Shown one piece after another: positions 17,276-24,681 of a stretch of DNA of 32,508 nucleotides. The notes below the pieces were generated by a model, which was not told the DNA's origin, did no database searches, and worked only from the letters and a program-made list of their open reading frames with translations. The DNA lies in the NCBI GenBank assembly GCA_946886175.1, contig CAMPIA010000002.1, positions 1-32,508 of the forward strand. The letters run 5' to 3'. The DNA comes from an uncultured Altererythrobacter sp. GTDB lineage: Bacteria > Pseudomonadota > Alphaproteobacteria > Sphingomonadales > Sphingomonadaceae. The translations under genes and the position numbers were made by a program. Each line of letters starts with the position of its first letter. Positions within the stretch are counted from its first letter, which is position 1.

Positions 17276-17301
17276 GGGGCGGAAGCTCGCGCTCCCGCCC
17301 C
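17276..17301. terminator. Bidirectional-type hairpin between convergent genes
   Basis: GGGGCGG (17276-17282) pairs with CCGCCCC (17295-17301); after one A-C mismatch, AGC/GCT closes a TCGC loop, giving a 10-pair GC-rich stem. It stands in the 63-base gap between the sulfotransferase and receptor stops. It lacks a clear T-tract on either side, so its efficiency as intrinsic terminator is uncertain. Confidence 0.55.
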
Positions 17302-17321
17302 CTGCATCCCGTGTATGGAAC

Positions 17322-19688
17322 TCAGTACTTGAGCGTCGCGGTGACGAAGACCTGCCGCGGGTTGCCGTAGAACGCGGTCAGCGTGCCTTCAGGCCCGAGC
17401 GTCGGTATCGGGAAGCCGTTCGCCCCGAGCGGAATCGCCCCGGTCGTCGGGTCGGCCGCTACGAAGGTATAGCCCGACGTCTTGTACTGCTTGTCGGTCA
17501 GGTTCTTGCCGTAGAGCCCGATACTCCAGCGCTCGCCCGGCGCGGTATAGACCAGGCTCGCGTCGACCAGCGCATAACCCTCCTGATCGATATAAGGGTT
17601 GGGGATTTCGAACTGGTAGGTCTTGCTGCGGTAAGAGACCGTCGTGCCGAAATAGATGTCCCCGTCACCCAGGGCGGTGGTGTAGCTGGCGGTCCCACTG
17701 GCGGTGAACGCCGGCGTGTTCTGCACCTCGCGGAACTCGGCGACGTCTGTGGGCTGGCCCCCGATATTGGTGATGTATTCGTCGTACTCGGCGTCGATGT
17801 AGCCGAGCGCGGTCGAGAGGTTGAACCCGCCGCCCAGCCTCGCGCTGCCTTCGAACTCGATCCCCTTGAAGCTCGCCTTGCCCGCGTTCGAGACGACGCC
17901 GCAGAACGATGGCGTGGGCGCGCCGGCGACCAGAATGGTGCAGGCGACCGAGCCGGGGATCTGGACGTCGGTGTAGTCGGCGTAGAACGCGGCCACGGCG
18001 ACGTTGACCGCGCCGCCCATCAGGCTGCCCTTGTAGCCCAGCTCGTAGCTGTCGACCGTCTCGGGCGCGAAGCTGAGGAAGTCGGCGACTTCCTCGTCGG
18101 TCGGCATGAGGGGAACAGCGGCCGGAGCGTTGACCCCGACCCCGCGCGGATCGAAGCCGCCGCCCTTGAAGCCCTGCGAATAGCTCGCGTAGAAGTTGTG
18201 ATCGGGCGTCGGCATGTAGCTGATCGAGGCGCGCGGGGTGAACTTCTTAAATTCCTCGCTGCCGTCGAAGTCGGTCTGCGGCGCGCCCAGAGGAGCGCCC
18301 GGACCGCCGAAGAACGGGGAGCCGCCGAGGATATACTGCTGGCGCAGGATCGATGCCGTGCGCTCGTCCCACGTGTACCGGCCGCCGAGCGAAACGCTGA
18401 ACTGTTCGGTGATGTCGTAGGTGAAATCGCCGAACACCGCGTAAGTCTCGGTGTCGACCTCGGCCGAAGTGAAGGCGGTGAGGCCGAGGCCGGGCACGGT
18501 GGTGAACAGCCGCACGTCGAACAGCGTGTCGGCCCTGGCGTCGAGATAATAAAGCCCGACCAGCCCCGCAAGCGGCCCGCCGTCGTCCCACAAAAGCTGG
18601 AATTCCTGGCTGATCTGCTCGTTGAAATAGACGCCCGGCACGTCGAGATCGACCGCGGGCAGCGCGTCGAAGTCGATCGGAGTGTAGCTGTCGTCCCGGC
18701 GCCAGGCGGAGATCGAGCGGAAAGTCAGGGCGTCGCTGAACAGGACTTCGGCGTTGATCGCCATGCCGTAGGCTTCGACATCCTGTTCCGGATCGTCGAG
18801 CCCGCCGCGCGTGTCGTAAACGTTGTCGAGCACCGGCGCGCCCGAGACGAGGCCCGGGATCAACCGGTGGCCGCCGCGAGGGTTGCTCTTGTCGCGCGTG
18901 TAGTCGCCCGACACGCGGATGAAGACCGGCTCGCCGTAGCCGCCCATCTCGAGCGAAAGCCGCCCGCCCCACACGTTCTTGTTGTAGTTTTCGATTCCGA
19001 GCGTGAGATTGTCGCCGATCCCGCCGCGCGAAAGCCGCGCGACCGAGCCGCCGACCCGCACGATATCGTTCAGCGGGGCCGAGGCCGTCACGACGGCTTC
19101 GGCCTGGTCGTAAGTGCCGTAGGTCGCGCGCGCCTTGAACGAGAATTCCTGCGGCAGACGCCTCGTGACGTACTTCACCGCGCCGCCGATCGTGTTGCGG
19201 CCGTAAAGCGTGCCCTGCGGCCCGCGCAGAATCTCGATCCGCTCGACATCGTAGATATCGAGCACCGCGGCCTGCGGCCGGTTGAGATAGACATCGTCGA
19301 GATAAATGCCGACGCCGGCTTCGAAACCGGACACCGGATCCTGCTGGCCGACGCCGCGGATGAAGGCCGACAGGGTGGAGTTGGTTGCGCGCGACGCTTC
19401 GAGTGTGACGTTGGGGGTCACCTGCGCGACATCGGTAATGTCGAGCGCCCCGCGCTGCGCCAGTTCTTCGCCGCTGAAGGCGGTGACGGCCACGGGCACG
19501 TCGAGCAGCCGTTCCTCGCGCCGCCGGGCGGTGACCACGATCATGCCCGAATCGGCCTGATCCGTTTCGGCGGCCGGGGCTTCGTCAGCGGGGGGAGCCT
19601 CCTGCGCCACGGCGGGCGCGGCGGTAAACGCGATGGCGGCGGAGCCGCCCAGCAGAACGGCCGCAATACGTGAATTCGACACCCTCAT
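17322..19688 (-). CDS. TonB-dependent receptor (TetR-associated)
   Basis: The 788-residue outer-membrane receptor has a signal peptide (about 1-29, ending APAVAQ), an acidic linker, a TonB-box-like GMIVVTARRREE, a plug domain with LDIYDVERIEILRGPQGTLYGRNTIGG in sphingomonad style, and a barrel ending VTATLKY. Its length and motif set fit the large FecA/CirA-like class used by sphingomonads for diverse organic substrates rather than classical siderophores. The chosen ATG has a strong AGGAGAGG site 4 bases upstream; an ATG further upstream (19766) would put the signal peptide behind 26 extra residues. The promoter TTGAAA-N17-TATCGG and a palindromic operator lie directly upstream, shared with the divergent tetR gene. 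Confidence 0.92.
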   Translation of the reverse strand: MRVSNSRIAAVLLGGSAAIAFTAAPAVAQEAPPADEAPAAETDQADSGMIVVTARRREERLLDVPVAVTAFSGEELAQRGALDITDVAQVTPNVTLEASRATNSTLSAFIRGVGQQDPVSGFEAGVGIYLDDVYLNRPQAAVLDIYDVERIEILRGPQGTLYGRNTIGGAVKYVTRRLPQEFSFKARATYGTYDQAEAVVTASAPLNDIVRVGGSVARLSRGGIGDNLTLGIENYNKNVWGGRLSLEMGGYGEPVFIRVSGDYTRDKSNPRGGHRLIPGLVSGAPVLDNVYDTRGGLDDPEQDVEAYGMAINAEVLFSDALTFRSISAWRRDDSYTPIDFDALPAVDLDVPGVYFNEQISQEFQLLWDDGGPLAGLVGLYYLDARADTLFDVRLFTTVPGLGLTAFTSAEVDTETYAVFGDFTYDITEQFSVSLGGRYTWDERTASILRQQYILGGSPFFGGPGAPLGAPQTDFDGSEEFKKFTPRASISYMPTPDHNFYASYSQGFKGGGFDPRGVGVNAPAAVPLMPTDEEVADFLSFAPETVDSYELGYKGSLMGGAVNVAVAAFYADYTDVQIPGSVACTILVAGAPTPSFCGVVSNAGKASFKGIEFEGSARLGGGFNLSTALGYIDAEYDEYITNIGGQPTDVAEFREVQNTPAFTASGTASYTTALGDGDIYFGTTVSYRSKTYQFEIPNPYIDQEGYALVDASLVYTAPGERWSIGLYGKNLTDKQYKTSGYTFVAADPTTGAIPLGANGFPIPTLGPEGTLTAFYGNPRQVFVTATLKY

Positions 19689-19716
19689 CGATCCTCTCCT
19701 GTCCTCGTCTGCCGTA

Positions 19717-19745
19717 CCGATATTGAAACATGAACCAAGTTTCAA
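19717..19745 (-). promoter_or_regulatory. Probable promoter of the TonB-dependent receptor
   Basis: On the minus strand TTGAAA (19745-19740) is followed after exactly 17 bases by TATCGG (19722-19717). This gives a transcription start near 19710 and a leader of about 22 bases that contains the AGGAGAGG ribosome binding site. The hexamers match the sigma-70 type at 5/6 (TTGACA) and 3/6 (TATAAT, TAT kept). Confidence 0.6.
19723..19745. promoter_or_regulatory. Palindromic operator, probable TetR binding site
   Basis: Perfect 7-bp arms TTGAAAC (19723-19729) and GTTTCAA (19739-19745) are separated by 9 bases. The 23-bp palindrome includes the -35 hexamer of the receptor promoter and ends directly at its -10. 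This is a usual size and location for a TetR-family operator, between two divergent genes one of which encodes a TetR regulator. Confidence 0.65.
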
Positions 19746-19791
19746 GTTTTCTATTGCCCGATGCAAATTGTGCGCCTAGCCATGGTCGTCG

Positions 19792-20430
19792 ATGGACACG
19801 GGGACGCCAGCCACGGCGGCGGGGAACGCCAAGCAGCCGCGGACCGATCGCGGCCGGCGGACATTGCGCAAGCTGCTCGACGCGGCGGCGGCCGAGTTCG
19901 GTGAAAAGGGATTTCACGAAGCCTCGATCAGCGCGATCACCGCGCGCGCAGGCACCGCGCTGGGCAGTTTCTACACGTACTTCGATTCCAAGGATGCGAT
20001 CTTCCGCGCGCTCGTGCGCGACATGAGCGAGGCGGTGAAAGTGGCGGCGCGCGACGCTCTGATCGAGTCGGCGGGCGAACCGGTATCGGCGCTGGAGCGC
20101 GAACGCGCCGCGCTCGCCGCCTTCCTGCGCTTCGCCGCCGAGCACAAGGAAGTCTACCGGATCATCGACGAAGCCGAATTCGTCGATCCGGAAAGCTACC
20201 GCCAGCACTACGAGACGACCGGCGCTCGCATCCTCGAGCGCTTGCATGAAGGCGGCCGCAAGGGCGAGCTGCGCCCCGACCTCGAGGAAGCGCATGCCTG
20301 GGCGATCATGGGAATGAACGTCTTTCTCGGCCTGCGCTACGCAGTCTGGAACGACGGCGAAGTGCCGGCGGAGAACATCGCCGCGGTCGCCCACGATCTG
20401 CTCGCAAGGGGCATCGCCGCGGATCGCTGA
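19792..20430 (+). CDS. TetR/AcrR-family transcriptional regulator
   Basis: The 212-residue protein has an N-terminal TetR helix-turn-helix (about 22-70: TLRKLLDAAAAEFGEKGFHEASISAITARAGTALGSFYTYFDSKDAIFRAL) and an all-helical ligand-binding domain. Length is normal. It is divergent from the TonB-dependent receptor with a 103-base gap containing a TetR-size palindrome over the receptor promoter, so it most likely represses the receptor and perhaps itself. The ligand is unknown; it may be the substrate imported by the receptor. No clear Shine-Dalgarno sequence is seen before ATG 19792. Confidence 0.93.
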   Translation: MDTGTPATAAGNAKQPRTDRGRRTLRKLLDAAAAEFGEKGFHEASISAITARAGTALGSFYTYFDSKDAIFRALVRDMSEAVKVAARDALIESAGEPVSALERERAALAAFLRFAAEHKEVYRIIDEAEFVDPESYRQHYETTGARILERLHEGGRKGELRPDLEEAHAWAIMGMNVFLGLRYAVWNDGEVPAENIAAVAHDLLARGIAADR

Positions 20431-20632
20431 ATCATTGCGCGGCGGTGGCCGAGGCAATGCGCGGACCATCTCGAAAGCGGCGGAGCGCGACGGCCACAGA
20501 TTGCAACCATCGCCGCCGCCCATCTCGCAATCGGACTTCTGGCACCCTATATCCGCATTATCACCTGATCATTCGCAAGCGCCTTGTGACTGGGAGACAC
20601 GTCGTGCTCCCGCTTTGTGAGACAGGTGCGCC

Positions 20633-21046
20633 ATGACATCGACCATTGAACCCGGCTCTCTCGCTATCGACGCTGCGACGCGTCATGGGCTTCCTGAAGC
20701 CGCGAGCGAGCCCCCGCAAAATGATGTTCGCGCGATAGCGGAACCCAGCCCCGATTCCGGGCAGGGTACTCATCGTAGCGAAACGGAGGGCGAGGGGACG
20801 GGGACCGCCGCCGCTCCCGCCCGGCTGGAACCGGCGCTTGCGCCGGCCGCTAAAACGAGCCGGGAAGAATCGTCCCAATGGTGCCTCGAGCGCGCGGCCG
20901 CGGACACGCTGTCCGCCGCCAACATGGACACCGAGAACGGGCGTATCCGCTTCGAGAAAAGCGCACTCGCCTGGAATGATCTGGCGCACCTCAAGCAGGC
21001 TATGGAAGACAAGCGCGAGACGGATCGCTGGCTGCCCGGGACGTGA
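20633..21046 (+). CDS. Unrecognised small protein with a conserved-looking C-terminal segment
   Basis: A 137-residue frame with GACAGGTG 7-8 bases before its ATG. The N-terminal 80 residues are low in structure and rich in Pro, Ser, Glu and Ala, with less biased codon use. The last about 55 residues (CLERAAADTLSAANMDTENGR, then SALAWNDLAHLKQAMEDK) use strongly GC3-biased codons. They resemble small sphingomonad proteins with a pattern C..RAA....A....N.R.R...SA.AW..LA.....E (from memory, no named family). No function is known. It precedes the glycosyltransferase by 88 bases in the same direction. The C-terminal half is probably real coding; the N-terminal start is uncertain. A frame on the opposite strand over the same region is a weaker alternative. 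Confidence 0.5.
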   Translation: MTSTIEPGSLAIDAATRHGLPEAASEPPQNDVRAIAEPSPDSGQGTHRSETEGEGTGTAAAPARLEPALAPAAKTSREESSQWCLERAAADTLSAANMDTENGRIRFEKSALAWNDLAHLKQAMEDKRETDRWLPGT

Positions 21047-21070
21047 CACCATGAGCGTCCCTGCAATCGA

Positions 21071-21091
21071 CTGATCAGTTCCACTGATCGG
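21071..21091. repeat. Hairpin before the glycosyltransferase gene
   Basis: GATCAGT (21073-21079) pairs with ACTGATC (21083-21089) around a TCC loop, and a T-G wobble and a C-G pair extend it to nine pairs. It lies 44 bases upstream of the glycosyltransferase start, after the stop of the small protein gene. It may be an operator or an attenuating hairpin; nothing decides between these. Confidence 0.4.
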
Positions 21092-21134
21092 CCCTGGTGG
21101 GCGCGCCCGCCCCAAGGTCAACGAAAGAAACAAT

Positions 21135-22196
21135 ATGCGTATCGCCCAGATCGCGCCGCTCGCCGAAGCCGTTCCGCCTAAACTCTACGGAGGAACGGAG
21201 CGTGTAGTGTGGTGGCTGACCGAAGCGCTGATCGACCTGGGGCACGATGTGACCTTGTTCGCCAGCGGAGACTCGGAAACATCGGCACGACTGGTGCCAT
21301 GCGCCTCGACGGGTCTGAGGTTGGGCGGCGTCAACGATCACACCGCGTACACGCTCGCGATGCTCGATCGGGTGTTTCGAGCCGCCGATCAGTTCGACAT
21401 AATCCATTTTCACGTCGATCTGCTGCAATACCCGCTGTTCCGCGGACTGGCCGGCAAGTGCCTGACGACCTTGCACGGACGGCAGGACCTGCTCGATAAT
21501 CTCCCCGTGTTCGACGCGTTTCCGGAGATGAAACTGGTGTCGATTTCAGACAACCAGCGGATCCCGATCGCCCACGCGAATTTCATCGGCACCGTCCACC
21601 ATGGCATGCCGCGAGAGCTCATCCCGATGGCGCAGGGCGGCGAGTATCTCGCGTTCGTCGGCCGGATATCGCCGGAGAAGCGCCCCGACCGGGCGATCGA
21701 GATCGCCAAACGCGCGGGTATGAAGCTCAAGATCGCGGCCAAAGTGGATCGTGTCGATCTCAGCTATTTCCGCGACCAGATCGAGCCCATGGTAGATGGC
21801 ACGCAGATCGAATTCATCGGCGAAGTGGGCGATGCGCAGAAGGCTGCATTCCTCGGCGGGGCCAGGGCGCTACTGTTCCCGATCGACTGGCCGGAGCCGT
21901 TCGGCCTGGTGATGGTCGAAGCGATGGCGGCCGGCACGCCGGTCGTCGCCTGGCGAAACGGGTCCACGCCCGAAGTGATCGAACCGGGGCGGAGCGGCTA
22001 TCTGGTCGAAAGCATCGATGAGGCCGTTGCCGCCGTCCACGCGGCGGCGGCGCTCTCGCGAGACGGGGTCCGGGCGGCTTTCGACGAGAGATTTACGTCC
22101 GCCCGAATGGCCAAGGACTATGTTGATCTCTACCAAAGCCTGGTGTCGGCCGATCCATCGGCGCTGCCGGAGCCGCTGCTAGTGGCCGCTGCCTGA
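21135..22196 (+). CDS. Family-4 glycosyltransferase (GT4)
   Basis: The 353-residue cytosolic protein has the GT-B fold of retaining glycosyltransferases: an N-terminal Rossmann domain (MRIAQIAPLAEAVPPKLYGG with the glycine-rich TERVVWWLTEALIDLGHDVTLF stretch), a C-terminal nucleotide-sugar domain starting near GEYLAFVGRISPEKRPDRAIEI, and the E-x7-E motif EPFGLVMVEAMAAGTPVV. Donor and acceptor are not determined. It precedes the debranching-like gene by 8 bases in the same direction, so the two form an operon. The DNA here has visibly lower GC and less biased codons than the flanking genes (gtgtagtgtggtgg-type runs), hinting at acquisition. Only GAAAG precedes the ATG as weak ribosome binding site. 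Confidence 0.88.
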   Translation: MRIAQIAPLAEAVPPKLYGGTERVVWWLTEALIDLGHDVTLFASGDSETSARLVPCASTGLRLGGVNDHTAYTLAMLDRVFRAADQFDIIHFHVDLLQYPLFRGLAGKCLTTLHGRQDLLDNLPVFDAFPEMKLVSISDNQRIPIAHANFIGTVHHGMPRELIPMAQGGEYLAFVGRISPEKRPDRAIEIAKRAGMKLKIAAKVDRVDLSYFRDQIEPMVDGTQIEFIGEVGDAQKAAFLGGARALLFPIDWPEPFGLVMVEAMAAGTPVVAWRNGSTPEVIEPGRSGYLVESIDEAVAAVHAAAALSRDGVRAAFDERFTSARMAKDYVDLYQSLVSADPSALPEPLLVAAA

Positions 22197-22204
22197 TTCT
22201 GCGC

Positions 22205-24349
22205 ATGGCACGTTCAAGCCCGGATGATCATCATGTAGAAGCGACCACCTCGCTAGTGGACCGGTCGTTGCGCACGCTCAAGCACGACGATCTGTTTGCG
22301 GTCTTTGCCAAGGATGGCGATTGCCGCGGGGGCGAGAGCGGCCCGGATGGTCTGTTCTACAAAGACACGCGATATCTTTCGTGTCTGGAACTGCGGGTCG
22401 GCGGGAAACCTCCGCTGTTGCTCAGCTCCGTTCTTCTGGACGACAACGCCGCGCTGGTGGTCGATCAAACGAATGTCGAGCTTGCTGAGGCGGGCGGGCC
22501 TGCGTGGCTGGCGAGAGACAGCCTCTACATCAGCCGCATGAAGTTCCTGCGCGGCGCCACTGCCTACGAGCGTATCACCGTCAGGCGCTTCGAGCCGGTC
22601 GATCGCCCGGTGCCGCTGGACCTTCGCTTCGCCGCCGATTTCGCTGATATCTTCGAGGTGCGCGGCGATGTCCGCACCCGCAGGGGCACCACCGCTGTCG
22701 AGGTTCTGGACGATCGCAGCGTTCGCTTCAGCTATCGCGGTCTCGACGACATCCGCCGGAGCGCCACGCTCTACTTCGATCCGGCGCCTGCCTTCCTGTC
22801 GGAGGATTGCGCGCGCTGGGACCTGGATCTGACCGCCAGCGATCGCCGCACGATACTGGTCAAGACCGACTGCAGCGTGGGCGAGGATCCCGCTTCGGAA
22901 CCGCCACATCTCGTTGCCGCCTATCGGTTGCTCATGACGGACAGTCGGGCCCGCCAGGTACGCCTCTACGGCGTGACGAGTTCGAACGAGCGCTTCGATA
23001 CGATGCTCGACCGTTCCGCATCCGATATCCAGATGCTCCTGACCGAAACGCCATGGGGCGCTTATCCCTACGCGGGCGTGCCCTGGTACAGCACCGTGTT
23101 CGGCCGCGACGGAATTATTTCCGCGATGATGCTGCTCTGGATCGCGCCCGATATCGCCAAAGGCGTGCTCCGCGTCCTCGCCGCCAACCAGGCGACCGAG
23201 ATCGATCCGATCGCCGACGCCGAACCGGGCAAAATTCTTCACGAAATGCGCGGCGGCGAGATGGCGTCTCTGGGAGAGGTGCCGTTCCAGCGCTACTACG
23301 GCACGGTGGACGCCACTCCGCTGTTCGTGATGCTGGCGGGAATGTACCTGCGCCGGACCGGCGATATCGACACGGTCCGCGCGATCTGGCCCAATGTCCA
23401 GGCCGCGCTCGCGTGGATCGACGGGCAATGCGGTCGCGACCCTGCGGGTTTCCTCGCATATTCTCGCATGGGCGAAGGCGGATTGGCCAACCAGGGTTGG
23501 AAGGACAGCCACGATTCGATCTTTCATGCCGGGGGCAACCTGGCCGAAGGAGCGATCGCGCTATGCGAAGTGCAGGCCTATGTGTTCGGCGCAAGAACCG
23601 AAGCCTCCGCGATCGCTAGCGCGCTGGGCGAAACCGGGGCGGCAACCGCGCTGGCTACCCAAGCAGAAAACTTGCGCCGCGCGTTCGAGGAGAAATTCTG
23701 GGACGATGAGCTTGGCACCTATGTGCTGGCGCTCGATGGTGCCGAGGCTCCGTGCCGCGTTCTCGCATCCAATGCCGGCCATGCGCTGTTCGCCGGAATA
23801 GCAAGTCCCGAACGCGCGGGTCGAGTAGCGAAGCTGCTGATGAGCAGCCGCTTCTACAGCGGTTGGGGTGTCCGCACCGTCGCGTCGGGGGAAGCGCGCT
23901 ACAATCCGATGTCGTACCACAACGGTTCGGTCTGGCCGCACGACAATGCGCTCATCGCTCTCGGGCTTGCCAGTTACGGGCACCGGGCGGCAGTCGCGAA
24001 GATCTTCTCCGGCCTGGTTGGCGCTGCCTTTTACGACGAGCTGCACCGGCTGCCCGAACTGTTCTGCGGCTTTTCCCGCCGACCCAAGCGCGGGCCGACG
24101 TCCTATCCGGTGGCCTGCTCGCCTCAGGCATGGGCGGCCGCCGCTCCTTACGCATTGATCGCGGCGGCCACCGGGTTGACCATCGACCCTGCGCGAGGCG
24201 CTGTGAAATGCCACGATCCGGTGCTGCCGCCCTTCCTCGATGCGCTCCATCTGCGGGGTGTGGTGGCCGGCAACCGCTCGATCGACCTGCGGTTCGAACG
24301 GGCCGGAAGAGGCGGCGCCGTGACAACCCGGCAAACACGCCGGGACTGA
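22205..24349 (+). CDS. Amylo-alpha-1,6-glucosidase-type (glycogen-debranching-like) protein
   Basis: The 714-residue protein has an N-terminal beta-rich domain of the glycogen-debranching N-terminal type (about 20-210: DDLFAVFAKDGDCRGGESGPDGLFYKDTRYLS) and an (alpha/alpha)6-barrel catalytic region (about 275-690) with VFGRDGIISAMMLLW, NQGWKDSHDSIFH and SYHNGSVWPHDNALIALGL. These motifs characterise bacterial proteins annotated as amylo-alpha-1,6-glucosidase; the true substrate is often an oligosaccharide or glucosylated compound rather than glycogen. No signal peptide is present, so it acts in the cytosol. It starts 8 bases after the GT4 stop with no Shine-Dalgarno sequence, so translation is likely coupled. 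No glycogen synthase or branching gene is nearby. Confidence 0.88.
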   Translation: MARSSPDDHHVEATTSLVDRSLRTLKHDDLFAVFAKDGDCRGGESGPDGLFYKDTRYLSCLELRVGGKPPLLLSSVLLDDNAALVVDQTNVELAEAGGPAWLARDSLYISRMKFLRGATAYERITVRRFEPVDRPVPLDLRFAADFADIFEVRGDVRTRRGTTAVEVLDDRSVRFSYRGLDDIRRSATLYFDPAPAFLSEDCARWDLDLTASDRRTILVKTDCSVGEDPASEPPHLVAAYRLLMTDSRARQVRLYGVTSSNERFDTMLDRSASDIQMLLTETPWGAYPYAGVPWYSTVFGRDGIISAMMLLWIAPDIAKGVLRVLAANQATEIDPIADAEPGKILHEMRGGEMASLGEVPFQRYYGTVDATPLFVMLAGMYLRRTGDIDTVRAIWPNVQAALAWIDGQCGRDPAGFLAYSRMGEGGLANQGWKDSHDSIFHAGGNLAEGAIALCEVQAYVFGARTEASAIASALGETGAATALATQAENLRRAFEEKFWDDELGTYVLALDGAEAPCRVLASNAGHALFAGIASPERAGRVAKLLMSSRFYSGWGVRTVASGEARYNPMSYHNGSVWPHDNALIALGLASYGHRAAVAKIFSGLVGAAFYDELHRLPELFCGFSRRPKRGPTSYPVACSPQAWAAAAPYALIAAATGLTIDPARGAVKCHDPVLPPFLDALHLRGVVAGNRSIDLRFERAGRGGAVTTRQTRRD

Positions 24350-24355
24350 CCGGAG

Positions 24356-24393
24356 AGGACGGGGGCGATCGACCATAGAGTCCGATCCGTCCT
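24356..24393 (+). terminator. Weak hairpin after the debranching-like gene
   Basis: AGGACGG (24356-24362) pairs with CCGTCCT (24387-24393), followed by TTC, with a 24-base loop. The long loop and short T-run make it a poor intrinsic terminator, but it is the only candidate after the GT4-debranching operon. The remaining bases to the tRNA show nothing else. Confidence 0.3.
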
Positions 24394-24492
24394 TTCAACG
24401 ACGATCGGTGTGCTGGCCGAACTCCCGGCAAATCCAGGTGTCTCGGTGATTTCGCTGAAACAGCGGCGACAATCAGCAAGTCATTGAAAAGA

Positions 24493-24567
24493 TGGTGGGC
24501 GCGGCAAGGATTGAACTTGCGACCCCACCCGTGTGAAGGGTGTGCTCTACCACTGAGCTACGCGCCC
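24493..24567 (-). tRNA. tRNA-Val(CAC), CCA encoded
   Basis: Read on the minus strand: acceptor stem GGGCGCG/CGCGCCC, D arm GCTCAGTGGTAGAGC, anticodon stem CACCC/GGGTG around loop TTCACAC (anticodon CAC), T arm GCAAG-TTCAATC-CTTGC, discriminator A, and an encoded CCA at 24495-24493. All stems pair fully. It decodes GUG, the favoured Val codon in high-GC genomes. Its 3' end faces the lower-GC glycosyltransferase segment. Confidence 0.95.
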
Positions 24568-24681
24568 GCCGGAGTGTCTCGCCCGATCGCCGGACCGGGC
24601 CGCCTCCACGGCAGGGGCGGGCCTTTGCCATGGGCTGCGGTGCTTGGCAAGCGGGCTGTTGGGCTGGCCGCCCCGGCGGGT

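Noticed and set aside
20431..20632. Possible att-site copy of the tRNA-Val 3' end at the far side of the lower-GC unit
   Set aside because: No direct repeat of the tRNA 3' sequence was found there; only short chance matches such as ATTGCAACC.
20445..20636. 63-residue plus-strand frame after tetR
   Set aside because: Basic, low-complexity sequence with unbiased codons and no ribosome binding site; probably non-coding leader DNA.
20823..20850. GGAAC-type stress-sigma promoter inside the small protein gene
   Set aside because: GGAAC is followed at the expected distance by CGCT rather than CGTT, and the stretch is a GC-rich hairpin within a probable coding region.
20561..21133. 190-residue minus-strand frame opposite the small protein
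   Set aside because: No recognised motif; the plus-strand frame has better codon bias in its last third and a ribosome binding site. Not fully excluded.
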